64,000 nucleotides of DNA from Hellea sp. (GTDB lineage Bacteria > Pseudomonadota > Alphaproteobacteria > Caulobacterales > Maricaulaceae): assembly GCA_020628425.1 (NCBI GenBank), contig JAHDEZ010000004.1:1-64000 (forward strand). Reading direction: 5' to 3'. The position numbers and the translations under genes are program-made. Shown piece after piece: positions 1 to 8,455 of this stretch. How positions within the stretch are numbered: position 1 is the first letter of the stretch; every line of letters starts with the position of its first letter. Below the pieces are notes generated by a model that saw only the letters and a program-made list of their open reading frames with translations, was not told where the DNA came from and made no database searches.

Positions 1-880
1 TCCTAGACCCATCATGAGAATAACCCGGCGCGCGGAACAGATATTGAAACCGCTCTGTAAGTTTCAAGCCGGGTCCCAGTGCGTCTTTGAACATATTGAA
101 CATCTCGACAAAGGCGATCTTAATGGGATTATAAGTGTTGATCGGCGTTATGATCCCGTAGGCTATATCCTCATCATCCTGTTCCGGCACAAAAGTCCCG
201 AACATCTTATCCCAGATGATGAATATACCGGCGAAATTGGCGTCCAGATATCTCGGGTTCGTCGCATGGTGGACTCGGTGGTGGCTGGGTGTGTTCATGA
301 CCGCCTCAAACCAGCGGGGCATTTTTTCGATGGCTTCGGTATGGATCCAGTATTGATAGATCAGGTTAAACGCGCCGACAAAAGCGATGAGCAACGGATG
401 ACACCCCAACAGAACCAGCGGTGTCGACAGCACAAACATGCCTAAGAGGGGACTGTTCCAGGGCTGCCGGAGTGCCGTCGATAAATTGTAATGTTCTGAC
501 GAATGATGGATCACATGAGAGGCCCAGAACCACCGGATTTTATGATAAAGAAAATGATTGATGTAGTAAGAGAAATCCTGCGCGAAAACGGCGGCAATAA
601 CGGCCCATACTGAAAACCCCCAGTCAAACACCCGAATGGGCGAATGCCAGAGCCAGAGCATATAAGCCGAACCGATAAACCCGAGGACAAAGCCTGAAAT
701 CAGGTTACCAAACCCCATAGCCAGTGACGCCCAGGCGTCTTTGACCTCATAACGCCCGCCCAACAAACCTTTGCGGACGCCCCACCATTCCATCATCACA
801 GTGACAAAGAAAAACGGCCCGGCATATGCCAGAATCAATCCCGGATCCCAATAGGGAAAACTGGCAATGGCGTCTTTCAT
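1..880 (-). CDS. Sterol desaturase / fatty acid hydroxylase family membrane protein (C-terminus outside window)
   Basis: About 293 residues are visible before the frame runs off the window start, so the C-terminus is missing. The protein has several hydrophobic segments and the histidine clusters of the membrane di-iron hydroxylase family: HFLYH at residues 109-113, SHVIHHSSEH around 121-129 and HHRVHH at 200-205. These bind two iron ions and support O2-dependent hydroxylation or desaturation of a lipid in the inner membrane; the substrate (sterol, fatty acid, carotenoid or alkylglycerol) cannot be told from sequence. The start ATG at 880-878 has only a weak ribosome binding site, and an in-frame TTG lies four codons upstream. 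The next gene upstream on the same strand ends at 939. Family is secure, reaction is not. Confidence 0.88.
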   Translation of the reverse strand, partial: MKDAIASFPYWDPGLILAYAGPFFFVTVMMEWWGVRKGLLGGRYEVKDAWASLAMGFGNLISGFVLGFIGSAYMLWLWHSPIRVFDWGFSVWAVIAAVFAQDFSYYINHFLYHKIRWFWASHVIHHSSEHYNLSTALRQPWNSPLLGMFVLSTPLVLLGCHPLLIAFVGAFNLIYQYWIHTEAIEKMPRWFEAVMNTPSHHRVHHATNPRYLDANFAGIFIIWDKMFGTFVPEQDDEDIAYGIITPINTYNPIKIAFVEMFNMFKDALGPGLKLTERFQYLFRAPGYSHDGSR

Positions 881-938
881 AAGACCCAATTGCCATAAGA
901 TTATTAAAAGTCAAATTTTGGTCCGAAGCCAAATACCC

Positions 939-2333
939 TTATTCTGAAAGCCATTCTACCGGTTTGGTTTTCACAAAGCGCGTAGATTGATGTCTAAAAT
1001 CTGAAATAAAGCGATAATACTGCATCGCCGACCATGCGATATCATAAGCTGGTTTCACGCTTGCATCTATCTCGCCTTCAGGTTCGCCAAATTCGATGAA
1101 GTATGCGAGCGCCTCATCATAGCTATCCACGGCTTCTTGAGTTGTAAAGCCAACGCTGGAATGAGGAAGATCGCCAAATAGACCCAGACGAATTTTTTTC
1201 TTAGCTGCAATTAAATCGGGAACTAGTCCGTCAGAAATAGGATATACGGTCGTACCACCTCCAATAGAGTATGCGGGTGAGTTTCCTGCAACATCAACCG
1301 TGCCTGCGGCCATATAAAGCGGTGTTGTAATATTATCTATTTTACCTTGGGTGTTTGGTCGGATAGATGTGTCACATTCCACGGTATGGCCTTCAAAATT
1401 TCCAGCGACTTTGCTCTTGTTTAGAAATGCCGACATGCCGTTATAGTAGCAATCCCGGAAATGAGACCGTTCATTTAGGGGATATAGCGTGATGAATCGG
1501 TCATCCCATTCGTCTAAGATATCTGTGAAAAGAATGACAGCGGGCTCCCATAGTCCCGTATGGACTATTGTGAATCCATCGTCAGCTGAATTAATCATCG
1601 ATGTTAATTCCAAAACCGTGTCGGCACGCCCGCTGCGGCCAAAAAGCACAATACTGTTCTTGTCGACATATGAAAGCTCACTGACTTTCTTGACGGCCAG
1701 ATAGTTGTCATTGACCAATATATCAAAATTAGCCCTTGTGAGTTCACGGGCATTTATTCCGTCTCTGGTGTAGGTATTACAAACGGCGTAGCCCTCTCTA
1801 AGAAAAGCAGCAGCAACGCGACTGCCAAATTCATCAGGAGAGAATATAGATTGCGGAAGAATACCTTCTTCTAATGGCAAAGGTCCCCAATTCGCCATTA
1901 TGAGCGTCGGGAAAGGGCCAACTCCTGGTGTATATCCAGTACCATTGAAGACTCCGGGTCTACGACAATGAATTCTCGCATCATCTGCATCGACGAAAAC
2001 CTTAATCAACTCGACCGGACTGTCCTCTGTGTTAATAGACAATCCACTGTAAAACTCAGGAACAGCGACCTTGAGTATACCTCGATTAAGGGTCGTGAAT
2101 GACGGTTTGGTGTAATATTTATAAGTATAAAATCCACCCCCAGCATATCGAAATGAGCCTTGCATGTCTCCATCTGCAAAAGGTTTTTCTGTGTCCGCCG
2201 TAAACGGATTATCACCGAGAAGCGTTTCCGGATCAAAAATTGTAGGTTCGGTTTGGGCCACCGCATTGGTTGCACCCATAAAGATTGAAGTAGCAAGCAT
2301 AATAATGCCTGCTTTGGATAATGTAGTTTTCAT
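939..2333 (-). CDS. Exported alpha/beta-hydrolase-like protein of unknown substrate
   Basis: Encodes 464 residues from the ATG at 2333; an ATG 12 codons earlier would precede an otherwise good Sec signal peptide that starts MKTTLSKAG and ends near AVAQ, so the downstream start is preferred. A strand-turn-helix of the form VLFGRSGRAD, with Ser234, looks like the nucleophile elbow of an alpha/beta hydrolase, but the last elbow position is Arg rather than Gly (G-R-S-G-R). A late LPHSSVGF stretch could supply the catalytic histidine. This suggests a periplasmic or secreted esterase or peptidase-like enzyme, but no close family was recognised. It lies between a membrane hydroxylase gene and divergent ugd. 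The fold call is inference from a single motif and overall layout. Confidence 0.6.
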   Translation of the reverse strand: MKTTLSKAGIIMLATSIFMGATNAVAQTEPTIFDPETLLGDNPFTADTEKPFADGDMQGSFRYAGGGFYTYKYYTKPSFTTLNRGILKVAVPEFYSGLSINTEDSPVELIKVFVDADDARIHCRRPGVFNGTGYTPGVGPFPTLIMANWGPLPLEEGILPQSIFSPDEFGSRVAAAFLREGYAVCNTYTRDGINARELTRANFDILVNDNYLAVKKVSELSYVDKNSIVLFGRSGRADTVLELTSMINSADDGFTIVHTGLWEPAVILFTDILDEWDDRFITLYPLNERSHFRDCYYNGMSAFLNKSKVAGNFEGHTVECDTSIRPNTQGKIDNITTPLYMAAGTVDVAGNSPAYSIGGGTTVYPISDGLVPDLIAAKKKIRLGLFGDLPHSSVGFTTQEAVDSYDEALAYFIEFGEPEGEIDASVKPAYDIAWSAMQYYRFISDFRHQSTRFVKTKPVEWLSE

Positions 2334-2510
2334 AATTTGCGCCCGCTTAAATAAAAATGATAGAAGCATTTCTATATCACCGAAAAATCAATGATTGTCA
2401 ATCTGAGGTCAAAACGTTTTTTACGTCAGATGACAGAATGGTCACAACATTTAGTCACAAAATCCCTATATAGCTGATATAGAGCTAGAGAAATTTATAA
2501 GGAATCGTCA

Positions 2511-3809
2511 ATGCGCGTAGTTATGGTCGGCACAGGATATGTGGGACTTGTCTCTGGGGTTTGCTTCGCAGACTTCGGTCATGAGGTCATTTGTGTCGAC
2601 AAAGATCCTCAGAAAATAGAAACCCTCAATCAAGGCGGCATTCCGATTTACGAACCGGGCCTGCAAGAATTGGTTATTGGCAATGTGGAAGCTGGACGCC
2701 TGTCGTTTACAACAGATCTAAGCAGCGCCATGCAAAGCGCCGACGCCGTTTTCATTGCTGTGGGCACACCCTCCCGACGCGGAGATGGGTTTGCAGATCT
2801 CACTTATGTCTATGCGGCGGCTGAGGAAATCGCGGACCATATCGAAGACTTCACAGTTGTCATCACTAAGTCGACCGTGCCTGTCGGGACCGGTGATGAG
2901 GTCGAGCGGATTTTGTCGAAAAAACTCGACAAAGATAAATATGCCGTGGTCTCCAATCCGGAATTTTTACGCGAAGGCGCGGCCATCAACGATTTTAAAC
3001 GCCCGGACCGTGTTGTGGTCGGTACGGACAGTGAAGCCGCCGAGCAAATCATGCGGGACCTCTACCGGCCGCTTTATATCAATGAGACGCCTATTCTGTT
3101 CACCACGCGCCGTACATCAGAGCTGATAAAATATGCCGCCAATGCATTTCTCGCGACAAAGATCACCTTCATCAACGAAATCGCCGATTTGTGTGAAGCG
3201 GTGGGTGCTAATGTACAAGAAGTCGCCCGTGGCATTGGACTGGATAAACGCATAGGTGCCAAATTCCTACATGCGGGTCCGGGCTATGGCGGCTCTTGCT
3301 TCCCCAAAGACACGCTGGCCTTGGTCCGAACAGGAGATGAAGCCGATATCAATCTTTCTATCGTCAAATCGGTTGTAGATGCCAATGATCGTCGAAAAAT
3401 TCGCATGGCCAAAAAGGTCATCGACCACTTGGGCGGCGTCGACGGCAAAACCATCGCCGTGCTTGGCCTGGCCTTCAAACCCAATACAGATGATATGCGC
3501 GCTGCGCCGAGTATTACCATTATTTCCCTTTTGCAGAAAAATGGTGCAAATATCAGAGCCTATGATCCCGAAGCCATGAACGAGGCCCGTGAGGAACTCG
3601 AAGGCGTGCATTACGCCGAAAACGCTTATGATTGTGTAGACGGAGCGGACGCTCTTGTTTTGATAACGGAATGGGATCAATTCCGGGCGTTGGACATGGC
3701 AAAAGTGAAATCATTGTTAAAACAACCCAATGTCGTAGATTTACGAAATATCTACACCTCTGAGATAATGTCAGAAATGGGTATAAATTATACAAGTGTT
3801 GGTCGTTAA
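2511..3809 (+). CDS. ugd: UDP-glucose 6-dehydrogenase
   Basis: 432 residues, full length for the UDP-glucose/GDP-mannose dehydrogenase family. It oxidises UDP-glucose twice with NAD+ to UDP-glucuronate, a precursor of acidic surface polysaccharides. The N-terminal Rossmann glycine motif GTGYVGLVSG is at residues 7-16, a central domain carries the RRTSELIKYAANAFLA helix, and the catalytic cysteine is in GPGYGGSCFPKD (Cys263). The C-terminal UDP-binding domain includes the LGLAFKPNTDDMR motif. The start ATG at 2511 is preceded by AAGGA. glmS follows after 53 bases and galU, which makes the UDP-glucose substrate, is about 2.5 kb downstream, so the neighbourhood is a nucleotide-sugar supply cluster. 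Confidence 0.96.
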   Translation: MRVVMVGTGYVGLVSGVCFADFGHEVICVDKDPQKIETLNQGGIPIYEPGLQELVIGNVEAGRLSFTTDLSSAMQSADAVFIAVGTPSRRGDGFADLTYVYAAAEEIADHIEDFTVVITKSTVPVGTGDEVERILSKKLDKDKYAVVSNPEFLREGAAINDFKRPDRVVVGTDSEAAEQIMRDLYRPLYINETPILFTTRRTSELIKYAANAFLATKITFINEIADLCEAVGANVQEVARGIGLDKRIGAKFLHAGPGYGGSCFPKDTLALVRTGDEADINLSIVKSVVDANDRRKIRMAKKVIDHLGGVDGKTIAVLGLAFKPNTDDMRAAPSITIISLLQKNGANIRAYDPEAMNEAREELEGVHYAENAYDCVDGADALVLITEWDQFRALDMAKVKSLLKQPNVVDLRNIYTSEIMSEMGINYTSVGR

Positions 3810-3862
3810 ATCGCCCTATTTCAGGTATAATCAAGCCCCAAATATAGAATTGGGTAAAATTT

Positions 3863-5674
3863 ATGTGCGGAATTGTCGGCATTGTTGGAACAAAAACCGT
3901 AACCGATCGTCTCATTGATGGTTTGAAACGTCTGGAATATCGCGGCTATGATAGCGCCGGCGTGGCCGTTTTGAACGGTTCCGGCCTGAAACGTGCTCGC
4001 GCCAAAGGCAAGATTGCCTCTTTGGTTGACGTCTTATCAGGCGCCCCAATCGACGGGCCGGCAGGGATCGCCCATACACGTTGGGCCACGCATGGTGAAC
4101 CCAATGTGGCGAATGCTCATCCGCATTTCGCAGGCAAAGTCGGTGTCGTGCATAATGGAATTATCGAGAATTACCAAGATATCCGGTCTGAATTGGCTGG
4201 ACGAAACTTTACCAGCGAAACCGATACAGAAGTCATAGCCCATCTGATGGATGAGGGACTGAAATCCGGAAAATCCTCCCGGGAAGCCTTTGCCTGGACT
4301 TTGAAGAAACTGCGGGGCGCCTATGCCCTGGGCCTGATGGTCGATGATGGCATGAACGAAATTTTCGCAGCCCGCGCCGGCTCTCCTTTGGCTATCGGTA
4401 TTGGCAAAGGTGAAATGTATCTCGGGTCTGATGCCCTCGCGCTCGCTCAGCTATCCCGTGAACTGGTTTATCTGGAAGAAGGAGATTGGGCTGTCCTGTC
4501 TCCTGAGGGGTATGAGATTTATGATGAAAATGACGAGCCTGTCCTACGGGATGTCACAGTCATCAATGCCGCCTCCGCCAGCTCTGATAAAGGCGATTAT
4601 GATCACTATATGCTCAAAGAGATTTATGAGCAGCCGACCAGCCTGAACGCCACGCTAAAAAACTATGTGGGTCGTAACGAATTTGGCGACATAAAAGACA
4701 AGATTGACTTTAACGAAATAGACCGTCTGGTTCTGATTGCCTGCGGCACAGCCTCTTATGCGGGCGAAGTGGCCAAATACTGGTTTGAACAATATGCTGG
4801 CTTAGCCGTTGATGTGGATATCGCGTCTGAGTTCCGCTATCGCAGCCCGGTTTTGTCGCCGAACTCTTTGTTTATCGCAATATCACAATCCGGCGAAACA
4901 GCTGACACACTGGCCGCCCTGCGGTACTGCAAAGAGGCTGGCATTAAAACCGCAGCTCTCGTCAATGTGATGACATCGACCATGGCTCGAGAAGCTGATA
5001 TGGCGATGCCCCTTAACGCGGGTCCCGAAATTGGCGTGGCTTCGACCAAGGCCTTTACATCGCAATTAACGGCATTGGCCTCTCTGGCGCTTATGGCGGC
5101 TCAACAAAGGGGCCGGCTGGATGCCAGCGCGCTGCGCAAACAAATGGCTAATCTAAATGCCCTGTCCCTGCTGGTCTCCACAGCCCTCGAGCAGGATGTT
5201 GCCATCAGAAAACTGGCCAAAGACCTGTCGAGTTCCAAACATGCCTTTTTCCTGGGTCGCGGCGCCATGGTGCCTATCGCCTTTGAAGGTGCGCTCAAGC
5301 TCAAGGAAATTTCTTATATTCACGCCGAAGGTTATGCCGCCGGGGAGCTTAAGCACGGGCCTATTGCCCTGATTGAAAAAGGTACACCCGTTGTCGTGAT
5401 CGCGCCTCATGATGAATTATTTGAGAAAACCGTCTCCAATATGCAGGAAGTGGCCGCACGCGGCGCCAAGATATTCTTATTCACGGACAAAGAAGGCCAC
5501 AAAGAAGCCGCTCATATGGCACATAGCGCAGTCGCATTGCCAACGACGGACCCTTTTATTGCTCCCATAATACAAACCATTGGTGTGCAGTTGCTGGCCT
5601 ATCATGCCGCAGTTGCACTCGGTACCGATGTAGACCAACCGCGAAATCTGGCCAAATCTGTAACAGTTGAATAG
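3863..5674 (+). CDS. glmS: Glutamine--fructose-6-phosphate aminotransferase (isomerizing)
   Basis: 603 residues, normal length. It makes glucosamine-6-phosphate from fructose-6-phosphate and glutamine, the entry step to UDP-GlcNAc for peptidoglycan and lipopolysaccharide. The protein starts MCGIVGIVG, so Cys2 becomes the N-terminal nucleophile of the class II glutaminase domain (about residues 1-220), followed by two SIS sugar-isomerase domains with ISQSGETADTLAALR and the C-terminal ending NLAKSVTVE typical of GlmS. The start is fixed by the invariant Cys2. A TATAAT-like hexamer lies in the 53-base gap to ugd, so it may have its own promoter. No glmS ribozyme was recognised in this short leader. 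Confidence 0.97.
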   Translation: MCGIVGIVGTKTVTDRLIDGLKRLEYRGYDSAGVAVLNGSGLKRARAKGKIASLVDVLSGAPIDGPAGIAHTRWATHGEPNVANAHPHFAGKVGVVHNGIIENYQDIRSELAGRNFTSETDTEVIAHLMDEGLKSGKSSREAFAWTLKKLRGAYALGLMVDDGMNEIFAARAGSPLAIGIGKGEMYLGSDALALAQLSRELVYLEEGDWAVLSPEGYEIYDENDEPVLRDVTVINAASASSDKGDYDHYMLKEIYEQPTSLNATLKNYVGRNEFGDIKDKIDFNEIDRLVLIACGTASYAGEVAKYWFEQYAGLAVDVDIASEFRYRSPVLSPNSLFIAISQSGETADTLAALRYCKEAGIKTAALVNVMTSTMAREADMAMPLNAGPEIGVASTKAFTSQLTALASLALMAAQQRGRLDASALRKQMANLNALSLLVSTALEQDVAIRKLAKDLSSSKHAFFLGRGAMVPIAFEGALKLKEISYIHAEGYAAGELKHGPIALIEKGTPVVVIAPHDELFEKTVSNMQEVAARGAKIFLFTDKEGHKEAAHMAHSAVALPTTDPFIAPIIQTIGVQLLAYHAAVALGTDVDQPRNLAKSVTVE

Positions 5675-5781
5675 AGAGCTGTGGTGGTTTCTTTGTGAAA
5701 TTTCCGCAACTTATGCGAATTTTCATTGATTTATTTCAGCATCCGTAAGATCATTCATCCCAAGATATGGGGAGATGTGTA

Positions 5782-6279
5782 ATGAAACGGACCTTTATTA
5801 AGTCGCTCAATTCAATTGGCATCGCGTTGGGCCTCGTTATATGTTTGGCCTCCACCGCCTCGGCACAAACCTCTGAATATGAAAACCAATTGCGTCCTCA
5901 CGGAACAGAAGTCAGGGCCACTGTGACCATACCGTTCGGAACGGATACAAAGTCAAGCAACACCAAAGAGCGACTAGAATTCGGCGTTAGAACTTATCAA
6001 CCTGAACGATCAAATTTTGACTGGGCATTACGTTCCAACGAATCCGTTATTTCACCGGCCTTTAGAGATACAAAAGTCGGATTGACACTAGGGGACGACC
6101 CGGTTGTTTTGCTGAACGGTCGTGAATGGCATGACGTTAATCATCAATTAGGGTTAGGCGGCGACCCGCAAAATAATCTCAAGCCGGGGCCGGGTGTTGT
6201 CACAATTGCTGCCGCAGCTGCTGCAGTTCTGGTTCTTGCGTTTGTATTGACCTGGGATGGCTATGATGACGAGGGATAA
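5782..6279 (+). CDS. Small exported protein with C-terminal membrane helix, unknown function
   Basis: 165 residues from ATG 5782, which sits seven bases after GGGGAG; an ATG at 5767 overlaps that ribosome binding site and is rejected. The N-terminus (MKRTFIKSLNSIGIALG...) is a Sec signal peptide ending near ASAQ. The central part is polar, with a conserved-looking beta-rich stretch around RATVTIPFGTD and LRSNESVISPAFRD. The C-terminus has a hydrophobic alanine/valine-rich helix followed by a short acidic tail (DGYDDEG). No family was recognised. It lies between glmS and galU on the same strand, which suggests a link to envelope or surface polysaccharide formation, but that is context only. 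Confidence 0.72.
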   Translation: MKRTFIKSLNSIGIALGLVICLASTASAQTSEYENQLRPHGTEVRATVTIPFGTDTKSSNTKERLEFGVRTYQPERSNFDWALRSNESVISPAFRDTKVGLTLGDDPVVLLNGREWHDVNHQLGLGGDPQNNLKPGPGVVTIAAAAAAVLVLAFVLTWDGYDDEG

Positions 6280-6368
6280 CCACCTAAGTTCTCGACACGG
6301 TAATCTTGTTGAATAATTTTTAACACGCAAATGATAGACAGAACCCGGGGCTAAAGAGGTTCTCTATT

Positions 6369-7253
6369 ATGACAAAAATCCGTAAAGCCGTCCTGCCTGT
6401 CGCCGGTCTTGGAACGCGTGTTCTCCCAGCTACCAAAGCGATCCCAAAGGAAATGATGCCGGTCGTAGACCGCCCTGCGCTGCAATATGTGGTCGATGAA
6501 GCCCGCGATGCGGGGATTGAGCATTTCGTTTTTGTGACAGGCCGCAATAAAGGCGCCATTGAGGATTATTTTGATCGTGCTTATGAGCTCGAAAGCACAC
6601 TGCGCGATAAGAAAAAACTGGAAATTTTGGAAAAACTAACCGCCGAATTGCCTATGGCCGGGTCAACCAGCTTTGTCCGCCAGCAAAGCCCTATGGGTCT
6701 GGGTCATGCGATCTGGTGCGCTCGTGATGTTATCGGCGATGAGCCGTTTGCGATCCTTTTGCCAGATGTGTTGGTGAAATGCCCGCGCCGCTCCTGTCTG
6801 GCGCAAATGGTTGAAGCCTATGAGCAAGTTGGCGGCAATATTATCGCCGTAGATGAAGTGCCAACGGAACGCGTCTCTTCTTATGGAGTCATCGCGCCTA
6901 AAACAGCAGGCGATAGTGGCCAACTCATTGAAATGAAAGGCATGGTGGAAAAACCACCACAGGCAGAAGCCCCGTCTAATCTCAAAATTACGGGTCGTTA
7001 TATTTTGCAGCCCCGCATTATGGAGCTTCTCAAAGATCAGGCAGTGGGTGCTGGCGGTGAAATTCAGCTGACCGACGCTATGGCGCGCCTCATGAGTGAA
7101 CAGAGCTTCCATGCTTTCAAATATAACGGGCAAGATTATGACTGCGGCTCTAAATATGGATACTTCGAAGCTGTTATTGCCTTCGCTGTTGACCACCCCG
7201 AAATTGCTGATAAAGCGCAAGCTCTTGTGAAGCAAAAGGGAGCCGAACTTTAA
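6369..7253 (+). CDS. galU: UTP--glucose-1-phosphate uridylyltransferase
   Basis: 294 residues, full length. It forms UDP-glucose from UTP and glucose-1-phosphate. The N-terminus carries the nucleotidyltransferase signature AVLPVAGLGTRVLPATKAIPKE, followed by DRPALQYVVDEA and the GLGHAIWCAR motif that binds the nucleotide; GRYIL and GEIQLTDA mark the later sugar-binding part. AGAGG precedes the ATG by about ten bases. Its product is the substrate of Ugd encoded about 2.5 kb upstream, and an AGE-family epimerase gene follows after three bases, so the two are almost certainly co-transcribed. Confidence 0.97.
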   Translation: MTKIRKAVLPVAGLGTRVLPATKAIPKEMMPVVDRPALQYVVDEARDAGIEHFVFVTGRNKGAIEDYFDRAYELESTLRDKKKLEILEKLTAELPMAGSTSFVRQQSPMGLGHAIWCARDVIGDEPFAILLPDVLVKCPRRSCLAQMVEAYEQVGGNIIAVDEVPTERVSSYGVIAPKTAGDSGQLIEMKGMVEKPPQAEAPSNLKITGRYILQPRIMELLKDQAVGAGGEIQLTDAMARLMSEQSFHAFKYNGQDYDCGSKYGYFEAVIAFAVDHPEIADKAQALVKQKGAEL

Positions 7254-7256
7254 TCA

Positions 7257-8363
7257 ATGACCGCTTTAATTGAACAAGCCGCTCGTCTGGAGCAATGGTG
7301 CCGTGATGGGGCGCTACCCTTTTGGGCAACACAGGCCCGCGATCTTGATGGGGGCTGGTATGAGCATTTGAAACTCGATAAGTCACCAGATGCAGAAGCC
7401 ATTCGACGTCTGCGGGTTCAAGCCCGACAGGTTTACGTCTATGCTCTGGCTGACCGTCTTGGGTGGTATGACGGCGCACGCGATGTTGCCCTATCCACCT
7501 TCGATTTCATGGTGGAAAAAGGCTATCAACCGGATGGGAAGCCGGGATTCGTACATTTGCTGGAACCCAAATGTACGGTCCACGATCCACGCCGTGACCT
7601 TTATGACCATGCTTTCTACCTTTTGGCTTGTGCCAATGTAGGAGAAAAGGGTGATAAAATTGCCCAAGAAATTCTTGAATTCATAAACTCAGAAATGGTC
7701 TCAACGAATGGTGGTTGGCTCGAAGGCGTGCCACATCAACTCCCCCGCCGTCAGAACCCGCATATGCATTTGTTTGAAGCCAGCATGGCTTATTATGATT
7801 TGACCAAAGATCGAAAATGGCTTGATTATACAGCCAATGTCTATGTGCTGTTTAAACGTCATATTTTTGATCCAGAACATCACATCATCCGCGAGTTTTT
7901 TAACGAGGACTGGAGTTATTACGCCGACCCGAAGGGCAATAGCGTAGAGCCAGGTCACGGTGTAGAATGGGTCTGGTTACTCGGGCAATATCAACGCCTT
8001 GCCAGTTTAGACACATCTGACTATTCCAATCTGCTTTATGACCGGGCTTTCCGAGGTCAATCAGATTTCCTCAATGATGAGGAAAATCTAGACGGAACGG
8101 TTCGGCGTGACACTAAACGTCTCTGGGTCCAAACCGAAGTTGTCAAATGTCATCTGGCTCAGGCAGAACGCGGCATCCCCGGAGCCGCCGACATGGCCGC
8201 CGCTGCTATCGAAGGCCTGTTTCAATATTATCTGAACGTTGACGGCAGTTGGGTCGATCAGATTGACGCCAGCTATCGACCCATTGCCAAAACCATCCCT
8301 GTCAGCACGTTTTACCATGTGATTTGTATGGCCGCCGAAGCTGTACGCGTGAGTAAGCTCTAA
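7257..8363 (+). CDS. AGE family sugar epimerase/isomerase (N-acylglucosamine 2-epimerase fold)
   Basis: 368 residues in a single (alpha/alpha)6-barrel domain of the AGE superfamily. Family hallmarks are visible: VHDPRRDLYDHAFYLLA, the NPHMHLFEASMAYY segment and EPGHGVEWVWLLGQYQRL, the last two supplying the His and Glu residues that line the active site. Members interconvert free or phosphorylated aldo- and ketosugars, such as mannose/fructose or mannose-6-phosphate/fructose-6-phosphate. It starts three bases after the galU stop, so it is in the galU operon and probably feeds mannose or glucose phosphates into nucleotide-sugar synthesis. The exact substrate cannot be assigned; a mannose-6-phosphate isomerase role is plausible. 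Confidence 0.88.
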   Translation: MTALIEQAARLEQWCRDGALPFWATQARDLDGGWYEHLKLDKSPDAEAIRRLRVQARQVYVYALADRLGWYDGARDVALSTFDFMVEKGYQPDGKPGFVHLLEPKCTVHDPRRDLYDHAFYLLACANVGEKGDKIAQEILEFINSEMVSTNGGWLEGVPHQLPRRQNPHMHLFEASMAYYDLTKDRKWLDYTANVYVLFKRHIFDPEHHIIREFFNEDWSYYADPKGNSVEPGHGVEWVWLLGQYQRLASLDTSDYSNLLYDRAFRGQSDFLNDEENLDGTVRRDTKRLWVQTEVVKCHLAQAERGIPGAADMAAAAIEGLFQYYLNVDGSWVDQIDASYRPIAKTIPVSTFYHVICMAAEAVRVSKL

Positions 8364-8455
8364 TTGCGAATAAACGAACTCAAATTCAACCTAAAAACCC
8401 TTGATGCGGCATGAAAATTGCTTAATTGGAGCCTCAAATTACTAAGGGGCTTTTC

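Noticed and set aside
14-445. A 143-codon plus-strand open frame at the window start
   Set aside because: It lies antisense to the sterol-desaturase-family gene, whose His motifs are unmistakable on the minus strand; the plus frame has no recognisable features.
3810-3862. A glmS ribozyme or riboswitch in the glmS leader
   Set aside because: The gap is only 53 bases, far too short for the ribozyme core, which is in any case mostly a Gram-positive element.
6663-7235. A 190-codon minus-strand open frame in galU
   Set aside because: Antisense to conserved galU; its composition fits a mirror of coding bias.
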